Assembly (NCBI GenBank): GCA_029776735.1 | Contig: JAKOUL010000057.1 | Coordinates: 1-6,634, forward strand | From: Dictyoglomota bacterium | GTDB lineage: Bacteria; Dictyoglomota; Dictyoglomia; Dictyoglomales; Dictyoglomaceae | Direction of reading: 5' to 3' | DNA length: 6,634 nucleotides | Shown: piece by piece, positions 1 through 5,886 of the stretch | Numbering within the stretch: the stretch's first letter is position 1 | How the letters are laid out: every line of letters begins with the position of its first letter | Program-made: the position numbers and the translations under genes | The notes under the pieces: model-generated | Database searches by the model: none | Told to the model about the DNA's origin: nothing | Seen by the model: only the letters and a program-made list of their open reading frames with translations

Positions 1-591
1 TGGGGGTGTCTCCAAAGCCTTTTGAGAAGCAGTAATTACCACATCAATCTTTAACTCATCAGTAGGAAGGTCTATAGCCCCTAAGGAACTCACTGCATCA
101 ACAATTAGTAATCTCTCTTCCTTCTCCTTAACAATAGGTGCCAGCTCTTTTAAATTATTAGTAACTCCAGTAGAAGTTTCATTATGAGTTAATAAAACAG
201 CCTTTACATCAGGATCCTCTTTAAGAGCTTTTTCTAAAGCTTCTGGCTCTATCCCTTTACCAAGCTCTGTATTAAGCGTTTTTACATTTAATCCATATGC
301 TCTACAGATCTTTGCAAATCTTTCTCCAAATTCTCCGCATACTCCCACAAGTACTTTGTCTTCTGGAGAAAAAAAGTTTACAATAGCAGATTCCATTCCA
401 CCTGTTCCAGAAGTTGTTAAAATAAGCACATCGTTCTCTGTTTTAAAAACTTTTTTAAGCATTTCCGTATTAGCTTTGACTACATTTGCAAATTCTGAGC
501 CCCTATGATTTACCATCTCCCTTGCCATCTCAAGAAGCACATCTTGAGGAACTGGAGTAGGTCCTGGAATTAAAAGATATTGCTTAGGCAT
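1..591 (-). CDS. Class V aminotransferase, serine-pyruvate/alanine-glyoxylate type (C-terminus off left edge)
   Basis: PLP-dependent fold-type I aminotransferase of the alanine-glyoxylate/serine-pyruvate family, probably cytoplasmic and acting in glycine/serine/glyoxylate metabolism. The first 197 residues are visible and the gene continues past base 1. The N-terminus has the family signature LIPGPTPVP (residues 7-15). SGTGGMES (61-68) is the phosphate-binding glycine loop, HNETSTG (136-142) the substrate/cofactor segment, Asp165 in DAVSS the likely pyridine-nitrogen partner, and Lys191 in ASQKAL the Schiff-base lysine. About half of a protein that is usually about 380 residues long is present. 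The ATG at 589-591 is well supported: it lies 6 bases after an AGGAGGTGAT SD. The gene follows the gamma-carbonic anhydrase-like gene by 7 bases and is very likely cotranscribed. The family call is firm, but the exact substrate (serine, alanine, glyoxylate, phosphoserine) cannot be read from the sequence; a serA-like gene downstream would point to serine metabolism. Confidence 0.93.
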   Translation of the reverse strand, partial: MPKQYLLIPGPTPVPQDVLLEMAREMVNHRGSEFANVVKANTEMLKKVFKTENDVLILTTSGTGGMESAIVNFFSPEDKVLVGVCGEFGERFAKICRAYGLNVKTLNTELGKGIEPEALEKALKEDPDVKAVLLTHNETSTGVTNNLKELAPIVKEKEERLLIVDAVSSLGAIDLPTDELKIDVVITASQKALETPP

Positions 592-597
592 AAAAAT

Positions 598-607
598 ATC
601 ACCTCCT
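598..607 (-). promoter_or_regulatory. Very strong SD of the aminotransferase, containing the upstream stop codon
   Basis: Read on the minus strand this is AGGAGGTGAT, a 10-base match to the 16S rRNA anti-SD complement, 6 bases before the ATG at 591. The TGA inside it (599-601) is the stop codon of the upstream gene, so ribosomes ending the carbonic anhydrase-like protein stop directly on the SD of the next gene. This suggests translational coupling or efficient re-initiation. Confidence 0.9.
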
Positions 608-1102
608 ATATTTTTTACTTAATTGATAATAAAGATCTGCATTCCGCCTTATAGAATGGATCTCTTCTGAACTAAGAGCTCGCACCACTTTACCTGGAAT
701 CCCTATCACTAAGGAACCAGGAGGAATTTCTTTCCCTTCAGGAATTAACGCTTCTGCCCCAATAATAGAGTTCTCTCCTATTACAGCATCATCAAGAACT
801 ACTGCTCCCATACCAATAAGAGAATTATCCCCAATTTTGCATCCATGAAGAACTGCGGAATGTCCAACGGTTATATACTTTCCTAAAATTACAGGTTTTT
901 CCTCATCTACATGAAGAACTACGTTTTCTTGGATGTTAGAGAATTCATCTACAAAAATATAAGAAAGATCCCCCCTTAATACTGCAAAATCCCAAACACT
1001 TACTCCTCTTCTCAGAGTTACCCTACCAATCACTGATGCTGTCTCAGCCATAAATACATCTTCATCAAGCTGAGGATAATAACCCTCAAAAGCTCTTATC
1101 AT
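599..1102 (-). CDS. Gamma-carbonic anhydrase-like left-handed beta-helix protein (YrdA/PaaY type)
   Basis: A 167-residue protein with left-handed parallel beta-helix (hexapeptide) repeats from about residue 20 to 135, followed by a C-terminal alpha helix (about 145-166), as in the small YrdA/PaaY/gamma-CA group. The family forms trimers that bind a metal between subunits. Candidate metal ligands are all present: His64 in VVLHVD, and His81 and His86 in VGHSAVLHG. The RGD at 43-45 and the Gln in NIQEN (56-60) are also typical. The acidic loop carrying the proton-shuttle glutamate of archaeal Cam is not seen, as in the other short homologs, so CO2 hydration activity is uncertain; some relatives have no known activity or act on CoA thioesters. 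The start ATG at 1100-1102 is preceded by a GGGGGAAG SD at 1110-1117. The gene is first of a two-gene unit with the aminotransferase and lies downstream of an unusual hairpin leader. Confidence 0.9.
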   Translation of the reverse strand: MIRAFEGYYPQLDEDVFMAETASVIGRVTLRRGVSVWDFAVLRGDLSYIFVDEFSNIQENVVLHVDEEKPVILGKYITVGHSAVLHGCKIGDNSLIGMGAVVLDDAVIGENSIIGAEALIPEGKEIPPGSLVIGIPGKVVRALSSEEIHSIRRNADLYYQLSKKYRR

Positions 1103-1112
1103 CCAATTTCTT

Positions 1113-1172
1113 CCCCCTTAACAAAAAAGGGGAGTCTCATATTTGAGAAATCCCCTTTTCATCCTTGAAAAG
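1113..1172 (-). promoter_or_regulatory. Possible attenuator leader with three mutually exclusive hairpins
   Basis: Two further stems compete with the terminator hairpin. Upstream, CTTTTC (1172-1167) can pair with GAAAAG (1160-1155), which uses part of the terminator's 5' arm and could act as an antiterminator. Downstream, CCCCTT (1132-1127, the terminator's 3' arm) can pair with AAGGGG (1119-1114), which is part of the SD of the carbonic anhydrase-like gene. The leader could therefore switch between terminated, open and SD-masked states. The pairings are seen in the sequence; regulation is inference. Six-base A/T-rich stems would be weak at high temperature. Confidence 0.35.
1123..1159 (-). 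terminator. Terminator-like hairpin in front of the carbonic anhydrase-like gene
   Basis: On the minus strand AAAAGGGGA (1159-1151) pairs perfectly with TCCCCTTTT (1133-1125). Inside that, TCTCA (1148-1144) pairs with TGAGA (1139-1135) around a 4-base loop. The 3' arm runs into six consecutive T (1128-1123), so the element looks like a Rho-independent terminator for minus-strand transcription. It could end the M23-bactofilin transcript, whose last stop is at 1242. However, it lies only 21 bases before the next ATG, leaving no room for an ordinary promoter in between, so the downstream genes must depend on readthrough of this hairpin. The A/T flanks make it partly bidirectional, but no plus-strand gene ends here. 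Confidence 0.75.
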
Positions 1173-1184
1173 CTCTTGAGTTAT

Positions 1185-1213
1185 ATTCTAAAAAAGAGAA
1201 GTTAAAATAGCAA
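1185..1213 (-). promoter_or_regulatory. Candidate promoter for the carbonic anhydrase-like/aminotransferase unit
   Basis: On the minus strand TTGCTA (1213-1208; 4 of 6 matches to TTGACA) is followed after exactly 17 bases by TAGAAT (1190-1185; 5 of 6 matches to TATAAT). The predicted transcription start is near 1178, giving a leader of about 75 bases that contains the terminator-like hairpin. The spacing and -10 are good and the -35 is moderate. In A+T-rich DNA such matches arise by chance, so the call is tentative. Confidence 0.45.
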
Positions 1214-1241
1214 GAGGAACTGTTTTAAAATTACATTAAAA

Positions 1242-1631
1242 TCAAGAATCTAATAAATTTACATCACAAAAACTTGAGTTTTGCCCCTCAGCAATAGTTT
1301 CTGTCTTTCCCAGGAAAACTCCGCCCTCTTCAATAACAATTTTACCGCCTAATTTAAGATCTCCCTTAAGTTTGCCAGTAGAGAAAATTTCTAAAGATCC
1401 TGTACAATAAATATTTCCTATTACTTCTCCTATTATAATAATTCTCTCTCCCCTAATATTCCCTTCCACATGCCCCGAATTACCTACTATTACAGTATCT
1501 TTTGCCTCAATATCCCCTTTAAATTTTCCATCAATCCTTAAGGAAGCATTAGAAAAAATCTTCCCTTCTAACTCTGTCTGAGGTCCTATAATAGCATCTA
1601 ACACTTCATGCTTTTCTTTTTTTCTAAACAT
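1242..1631 (-). CDS. Bactofilin (DUF583 cytoskeletal scaffold protein)
   Basis: A 129-residue bactofilin. Bactofilins polymerise without nucleotide into filaments built from a right-handed beta-helix and act as cytoplasmic, membrane-associated scaffolds that localise cell-wall enzymes and shape cells. The core (about residues 15-112) shows the repeating short-strand/glycine pattern: LRIDGKFKGDI (31-41), IVGNSGHVEGNI (48-59), IIGEVIGNI (66-74), LEIFSTGKLKGDL (80-92) and KIVIEEGGVFLGK (97-109). The N-terminus MFRKKEK is short, with a hydrophobic start and a basic run; it resembles the Met-Phe-plus-basic N-termini proposed to touch the membrane in other bactofilins. There is no transmembrane segment. 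The tail is short and unstructured, so the protein is close to a minimal domain. The start at 1629-1631 follows a GAGGAGG SD (1643-1637). The M23 peptidase gene ends 14 bases upstream, an arrangement known for bactofilin/peptidase pairs, so they should be cotranscribed. Confidence 0.93.
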   Translation of the reverse strand: MFRKKEKHEVLDAIIGPQTELEGKIFSNASLRIDGKFKGDIEAKDTVIVGNSGHVEGNIRGERIIIIGEVIGNIYCTGSLEIFSTGKLKGDLKLGGKIVIEEGGVFLGKTETIAEGQNSSFCDVNLLDS

Positions 1632-1645
1632 GTAAGCCTCCTCAT

Positions 1646-2563
1646 TTAATACAATTTACCAACCTTTATAAGATCTACGGAAAGATATGCATTAGGACTC
1701 ACTGAACTTCCATTTCTCCTTACCTCATAATGGAGATGAGGTCCGATACTGGTACCTGTGCTTCCTACACGTCCTATAAGTTGTCCCTTTTTAACATACT
1801 GACCTGTTTTAACTGAGTAAGAAGATAGATGGGCATAATATGTAACTATTCCACGACCATGGTTTATTTTCACTACTTTCCCATATCCACTTTCCCAACC
1901 CACATAAGCAACAAATCCATCAGCAGTAGCATAGACAGGTGATCCCCAAATAGCCACAATGTCAACTCCTGAATGAAAGGCTTTCCTCTTAAAAATTGGA
2001 TGGAATCTCCATCCAAAACCAGAGCTTATAAATCCAAAAGTAGGCCAGCGAGAAGGAGTCACAGCAAGAAGTGATTTTCTTCTTTCTACTTCTTTCTCAA
2101 TCTGAGCCACTGTTTTTTCCTTTTCTCCAATTAAAGTCTTAACTTCTACAATTTTTCTTTGAAAATCAAAAGTGCTTTGATCAGGGAAACTATCCATTCC
2201 TAAATAAACAGGTTTTGTATCTTTGGGAAGAGGAATCATACCCTTAATCCCGAGTATATCCTTTAGTTTTTTCTCTGTTTCATCAAGCTCTTTTAGTTTC
2301 TTACGTAAAGTTTCAATTTCTTGTAATTGAGTCTTTTGCTTCTCAGTCACTTGCTCCAAGACTTCTAAATGTTTTACCTCATTAAACTTACTACTTGCAA
2401 CTCTATAAAGTACTATTGATGTGCTTACAAGACCTATTATAGCGAAAACTACGATAAATACAGTACTTATATGAATTCTACGTGTCTTAGTAGAAGAAGC
2501 GTCGTGGGGAATAATCACTAAAGTAAAGAACTTCCTTTTCCACCACTTTCGCCTTTTAGCCAT
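1646..2563 (-). CDS. Membrane-anchored M23 (LytM-type) peptidoglycan peptidase with coiled coil
   Basis: A 305-residue bitopic zinc endopeptidase expected to cut peptide cross-links of peptidoglycan outside the cytoplasmic membrane. Residues 1-30 form a strongly basic cytoplasmic tail (RRKWWKRK at 4-11). Residues 33-53 form one transmembrane helix acting as an uncleaved anchor. Residues about 60-103 and 135-166 are heptad-like, Lys/Glu-rich coiled-coil segments. The LytM domain spans about 176-295. The active site is complete by comparison with LytM: zinc ligands His197 and Asp201 (HSGVD) and His278 (HLH), with catalytic His245 (YYAH) and His276. It is therefore probably an active hydrolase rather than a degenerate EnvC/NlpD-like activator. 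The start at 2561-2563 has an AGAGGTG SD (2574-2568) and lies about 66 bases after the predicted start of a consensus promoter. The next gene is a bactofilin, which may capture the cytoplasmic tail of this protein. Confidence 0.94.
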   Translation of the reverse strand: MAKRRKWWKRKFFTLVIIPHDASSTKTRRIHISTVFIVVFAIIGLVSTSIVLYRVASSKFNEVKHLEVLEQVTEKQKTQLQEIETLRKKLKELDETEKKLKDILGIKGMIPLPKDTKPVYLGMDSFPDQSTFDFQRKIVEVKTLIGEKEKTVAQIEKEVERRKSLLAVTPSRWPTFGFISSGFGWRFHPIFKRKAFHSGVDIVAIWGSPVYATADGFVAYVGWESGYGKVVKINHGRGIVTYYAHLSSYSVKTGQYVKKGQLIGRVGSTGTSIGPHLHYEVRRNGSSVSPNAYLSVDLIKVGKLY

Positions 2564-2635
2564 CTCACACCTCTATAAAAGTCAGATCTTTATGAAAAGT
2601 TAAATTTTAAGAAAACAATATTAAATTTTTGTAAA

Positions 2636-2664
2636 ATTATAACAGAGTAAAAAGCATGTGTCAA
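2636..2664 (-). promoter_or_regulatory. Full-consensus sigma70/sigmaA promoter of the M23-bactofilin operon
   Basis: On the minus strand TTGACA (2664-2659), a 17-base spacer and TATAAT (2641-2636) match the consensus at all 12 positions. A TG one base before the -10 adds an extended -10 element. The predicted start is near 2629, giving a 5' untranslated region of about 66 bases before the peptidase ATG. I see no clear operator or hairpin in that leader. The promoter suggests strong housekeeping transcription. Confidence 0.9.
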
Positions 2665-2730
2665 GAAATAAGTTTTTTACTATATTCTCTCTATATATTA
2701 GTGTTATTAACAAAAATGTTTAAATTAATA

Positions 2731-2759
2731 TTTATCTGTATTAAAATAAGTGCTATAAT
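2731..2759 (+). promoter_or_regulatory. Extended -10 promoter directly in front of the plus-strand pair (probably leaderless)
   Basis: TGCTATAAT at 2751-2759 is an extended -10 with a perfect TATAAT hexamer (2754-2759). The -35 at the usual 17-base spacing is weak (TTTATC, 2731-2736, about 3 of 6 matches), as is common with extended -10 promoters. Transcription should begin about 7 bases after the -10, near 2766, only two or three bases before the ATG at 2769. The mRNA would then lack space for an SD. Confidence 0.75.
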
Positions 2760-2768
2760 CACAAGAAG

Positions 2769-3371
2769 ATGGGAAAAAAGAAGGATCTTTTATATATAGC
2801 ATGGAAAGAATCTTTCCTTTGGGAAGGATGTCCTCTTTGTTTTCTTGTAGAAAAATCCATACTAAATAGTATGGAGAATTTTCTTTATGAGAATATAAAT
2901 GATCCCAAACTAAGGGAAATTATAAGAAAAAATAATGGTTTATGTGAGAAACACTTCCTTCAACTTTTAAGCTTTCAAGACTTCTTAGGAGTAAGTATCC
3001 TTTTAGAAGATCTTACTAAAAATGTAATAATCCCATCACTAAAAAATAATGTTATTCCTCAGACTAAACAATGTATATTCTGTGAAAAAGAAAGGGAATA
3101 TGAAAATTTATATATCTTAGCTTTGGAGGAAATCTTAAAGAATCCAGAGGATTTTGAATTTTGGAAAGAAAAAGCATATAGTTTTTGCATACCTCATAAA
3201 GAAAAAATTAAAAATTCTATAGATCAAAATTTGTGGGAAAAGATGGAACCTATCCTCAAAGATAAGCCTAAAAAATATCCTGAATATTTATATGGTACTT
3301 TCCCTTGGAAGCAAAATCATGCAGAAATCTTCCTTAAAAAAATTAGAATATTAGAGAGCAAAAAGAAATGA
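2769..3371 (+). CDS. Cysteine-rich protein with two CxxC-x34-CxxH modules, function unknown (DUF6062-like)
   Basis: A 200-residue soluble protein without signal peptide or membrane segment. It contains two repeats with the same spacing: Cys21-Cys24 with Cys59-His62, and Cys102-Cys105 with Cys140-His143. In both, 34 residues separate the CxxC from the CxxH. This strongly suggests an internal duplication, each half forming a Cys3His metal site, most likely zinc. The intervening residues look helical and rich in Lys, Glu, Leu and aromatics. The CPLC start and overall layout recall the poorly characterised DUF6062 family of Firmicutes, but I recognise this only loosely. The ATG at 2769 has no SD at normal distance and lies just after a promoter -10, so translation is probably leaderless. 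The stop overlaps the next start as ATGA. Possible roles include metal or redox sensing, nucleic-acid binding or a protein scaffold; none can be chosen from sequence. Confidence 0.85.
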   Translation: MGKKKDLLYIAWKESFLWEGCPLCFLVEKSILNSMENFLYENINDPKLREIIRKNNGLCEKHFLQLLSFQDFLGVSILLEDLTKNVIIPSLKNNVIPQTKQCIFCEKEREYENLYILALEEILKNPEDFEFWKEKAYSFCIPHKEKIKNSIDQNLWEKMEPILKDKPKKYPEYLYGTFPWKQNHAEIFLKKIRILESKKK

Positions 3372-3793
3372 ATACTAATAATTGCCCCATATGCAAAAAG
3401 ATAAGAAGGGAGAAAGAGAAATATTATAAGGAGCTTAAAACTGAAACTTACCTATGTAAAGACCATATGGAAGAAGCTATAAAAGTAAAACCTGAGATCG
3501 TTAAAAAAGAAAATTTTATCTCTAAGGAAAGTTGTCCTGTATGTGAGTTAGAAAATAGATTAATAGAGAATTTTAGTGGAAATTATCAGGAGCTTTGTCT
3601 TTTTCATCTAAAATTCTTTAGGGATAAATTAACTCCAAAAGATTGGGACGCCTTAATAGAAAAATGGGAGGAAATTTATAAATATCTAAAAGAAGTTATA
3701 GCAAGCTATGATTATAGGAGTAAGACTTCCTTAGACACAAGCAATATAGAATCAATTTTGGATCTTATTCTTGGCTCGGGAAGAAGATATTAA
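3368..3793 (+). CDS. Second cysteine-rich protein with two CxxC...CxxH modules, function unknown
   Basis: A 141-residue soluble protein, probably a paralog or split partner of the preceding one. It has two shorter modules: Cys6-Cys9 with Cys30-His33 (20 residues between) and Cys56-Cys59 with Cys77-His80 (17 between). Each begins with CPxC followed by a charged helix, as in the upstream protein. The N-terminus starts almost directly with the first module. Residues 81-141 are helical and charged, without cysteine. The ATG overlaps the upstream TGA (3368-3371), and the SD is poor (an A-rich run with GAGAG further up), which fits translational coupling and production in a fixed ratio with its partner. 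The last 13 codons overlap the 3' end of the opposite-strand transglutaminase gene. No enzymatic motif was recognised. Confidence 0.83.
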   Translation: MNTNNCPICKKIRREKEKYYKELKTETYLCKDHMEEAIKVKPEIVKKENFISKESCPVCELENRLIENFSGNYQELCLFHLKFFRDKLTPKDWDALIEKWEEIYKYLKEVIASYDYRSKTSLDTSNIESILDLILGSGRRY

Positions 3794-5797
3794 TTTTTGG
3801 GCATATTCTTTAAGTTTTGTCCTATAAATTTTCTTTTTCTCCTCATCTAAGGGGGCAAATTTTAGAGCATAATAAGTACTAACAAACTCTTTACCATCAT
3901 CCCCCAGAGGAGCAATCATATGGTAAAGACTGATATCTTCTTCTATTAAGTGCCTCCGTTTTAAAGTTCTCATTACACGGGAAAAAATCCTATCTTCTTC
4001 TTTAGCATTTATATATCTTATGAGAGAGCGGACAAAAAATATTACTAACACTATAAGAATAGGAATTACAATGTAAAGGTAATGAGAAGAGAAATTATAT
4101 AACACTAAAAAGAGTTTTTGAAAAATCTCTCCTAATGAGTTAAATATTAAATCAATAAAATTAAAAGAGCTTTCACCACTCCTCTGAGTAGCAATTTCTG
4201 AAGAAAGAGGTGTAGGATCCACAGGAATCCAGCCTACAGGATCAAGATAAACCTCTACCCAAGCATGAGCATTCTTCACTCTAACCTCATACATCCCTGT
4301 CCATGGATTTAAATCTCCAGGTCCATATCCTGTAATAAATCTTGATGGAATCCCAATAATCCTTGCCATAACTGTAAAAGCAGTGGCAAACTGTTCACAA
4401 TACCCTTTCTTAGTCACAAAAAGGAAATTATCCACTGCATCTTCATTCTCTCCAAGAGGTGGAATATCCAGAGAGTATGAAAAGTTATCTTCAAGATAAT
4501 TCTTTATAGCAGTAAGCTTTTCCCAAGAAGTATTGTAATCTTTAGTAATATTTAAGGTAAGGTCTATTACTCTTTTAGGTATAACAGGAAGTTGTAAGTA
4601 ATCCTTAAATTTATTAGGCTTAGGAGCCCTTGCATTAAGAAGCTGTTCTGCAGAAGGAAAAGAGCTTAAATAAAAACTGGAGTATATAAGTCCCTTAGGA
4701 ATTTCAAAGGGTGCTCTATATCCATCTTGGGAATCTACATAGATAATAGGAGACGGAAAATAAAGGTTCTCGGTATCTTTAGGGATAAATATAATATTAC
4801 TTGGCATATCTCTTTCTACAAAATAAGTGGCTCTTTCAAGATATCCTCTTGCTCTATCTTTCTTCTTAAGAATAAATGGTTGCTCGGCAGTATTAAGCAT
4901 TTGCACTTTTTCTTCATTTTGATACCATCCAAAACCATTATAAGTATCAAAGGCAAGACCACGATGGTATACTCCCCATGGAGAAAGCACTCTAAAAACC
5001 AGTACGGAAGAAAGATTCCCCCTCTCTCTTAAATCTACAAATGGAGCAAAACCAAAGTATTCCTCAGGATTAAAAGGAAGAGGTGGTATACTTCTTCCTT
5101 CAGGTAAGCGATAAAGATTTGATGTGGAATAAGAATAGGGAGTTCTTAACTCTCCTTGAAGATTTGTTAATCTTCTTACCACCTGGGACATTATATCTTG
5201 TCTGAAACCTATATTAATATTTTTGGGGATCATAGGAAATATTAAAAAACCTATAAGAGAAGCACAAAGGAGAACCCCTGAGATATACTTAGAAGATGTC
5301 TTATAATCATTTAAGTAGGAAAGAGTTATTATAACTCCAATCATAAAAAAGAGGAGAAAGACAACAAAGATAGATTCACGAGCAAAAATTCCTGCAATTA
5401 CTATGAGAATAAAACTTATGAAGAAGGAAAAAGAAAGATCAAGCCTTGTAGGTAGATCAAAACTATGGACAACATTTAGATTTATAAGAAATGTAGCAAG
5501 AGGGATACGAGGATCAAAAGGATTCCTTAATAGTTCTATAAAAAACTGCCTTAGAAGGTAGATCATTCCAAAAGTCATTAGAATCTTCAAAAGACCATTG
5601 TTTTTTCTTCTCTGTAGATAGCTAAAAATATATGCAAAAGCAGTTATAAAGATGATAGAAACCACATATAGAGAAGAGAGTCCTACGAAATACCAGACAG
5701 AGATAATAGCAACAATAACCAAGTAGAAAATAGCAGCTCTCAAACCTATAGAATCTTCTATCTTTTGTTTTGTAAATCGTATTCCTTTTCTTTTCAT
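3752..5797 (-). CDS. TgpA-like membrane transglutaminase (DUF3488-transglutaminase core-DUF4129 layout)
   Basis: A 681-residue integral membrane protein with a transglutaminase-like domain facing outward. The N-terminal part (about 18-190) contains six or seven hydrophobic segments (for example 21-40, 42-60, 72-90, 119-138, 142-162, 171-190), corresponding to the DUF3488/TgpA_N region. A long extracytoplasmic stretch (about 195-420) leads to the transglutaminase core with an intact triad: Cys467 in GYCEQFA, His511 in NAHAWVEVY and Asp527 in PVDPTP. A further transmembrane helix (573-593) is followed by a cytoplasmic tail (about 600-670) resembling DUF4129. Relatives include Pseudomonas TgpA, an essential protein of unclear substrate. 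The start at 5795-5797 is the best in frame, but its SD is weak (TAGAG). The DUF58 gene lies 89 bases upstream, the classic MoxR-DUF58-TgpA order. The 3' end overlaps a convergent plus-strand gene by 42 bases, and I see no obvious terminator after the stop. Confidence 0.93.
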   Translation of the reverse strand: MKRKGIRFTKQKIEDSIGLRAAIFYLVIVAIISVWYFVGLSSLYVVSIIFITAFAYIFSYLQRRKNNGLLKILMTFGMIYLLRQFFIELLRNPFDPRIPLATFLINLNVVHSFDLPTRLDLSFSFFISFILIVIAGIFARESIFVVFLLFFMIGVIITLSYLNDYKTSSKYISGVLLCASLIGFLIFPMIPKNINIGFRQDIMSQVVRRLTNLQGELRTPYSYSTSNLYRLPEGRSIPPLPFNPEEYFGFAPFVDLRERGNLSSVLVFRVLSPWGVYHRGLAFDTYNGFGWYQNEEKVQMLNTAEQPFILKKKDRARGYLERATYFVERDMPSNIIFIPKDTENLYFPSPIIYVDSQDGYRAPFEIPKGLIYSSFYLSSFPSAEQLLNARAPKPNKFKDYLQLPVIPKRVIDLTLNITKDYNTSWEKLTAIKNYLEDNFSYSLDIPPLGENEDAVDNFLFVTKKGYCEQFATAFTVMARIIGIPSRFITGYGPGDLNPWTGMYEVRVKNAHAWVEVYLDPVGWIPVDPTPLSSEIATQRSGESSFNFIDLIFNSLGEIFQKLFLVLYNFSSHYLYIVIPILIVLVIFFVRSLIRYINAKEEDRIFSRVMRTLKRRHLIEEDISLYHMIAPLGDDGKEFVSTYYALKFAPLDEEKKKIYRTKLKEYAQKLISSSRAKNKIQN

Positions 5798-5807
5798 AAC
5801 TCTAAAG

Positions 5808-5837
5808 ATTTTACTTCTTTCTTTATATTTTTTTCAA
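5808..5837 (-). promoter_or_regulatory. Weak candidate promoter just before the transglutaminase gene
   Basis: On the minus strand TTGAAA (5837-5832), an 18-base spacer and TAAAAT (5813-5808) form a possible promoter. Its start would fall about 4-6 bases before the ATG at 5797, again almost leaderless, which would fit the weak SD there. The tract is A-rich and chance matches are likely. Cotranscription with the DUF58 gene is an equally good explanation. Confidence 0.25.
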
Positions 5838-5886
5838 GTTTAGCTATTCATTCATAGAATCTTTATAAGATATTTCAAAAATGAGC

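Noticed and set aside
2709..2720. Palindrome AACA-AAAA-TGTT in the divergent promoter region, a possible operator
   Set aside because: Arms are only four bases in very A+T-rich DNA and are not repeated elsewhere in the intergenic region; chance is the better explanation.
3794..3860. Possible terminator for the plus-strand pair inside the transglutaminase gene
   Set aside because: T-rich runs occur, but they reflect the purine-rich opposite coding strand; I found no convincing hairpin before them.
4727..5032. Open plus-strand frame of 101 codons
   Set aside because: It lies wholly inside the transglutaminase gene on the other strand, has no convincing SD or known domain, and its low-complexity Lys/Ile/Ser-rich protein looks like an antisense shadow.
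5798..5886. Possible terminator between the DUF58 and transglutaminase genes
   Set aside because: Only short A/T stems are present (for example ATCTT-ATA-AAGAT), with no G+C-rich stem followed by a T run.
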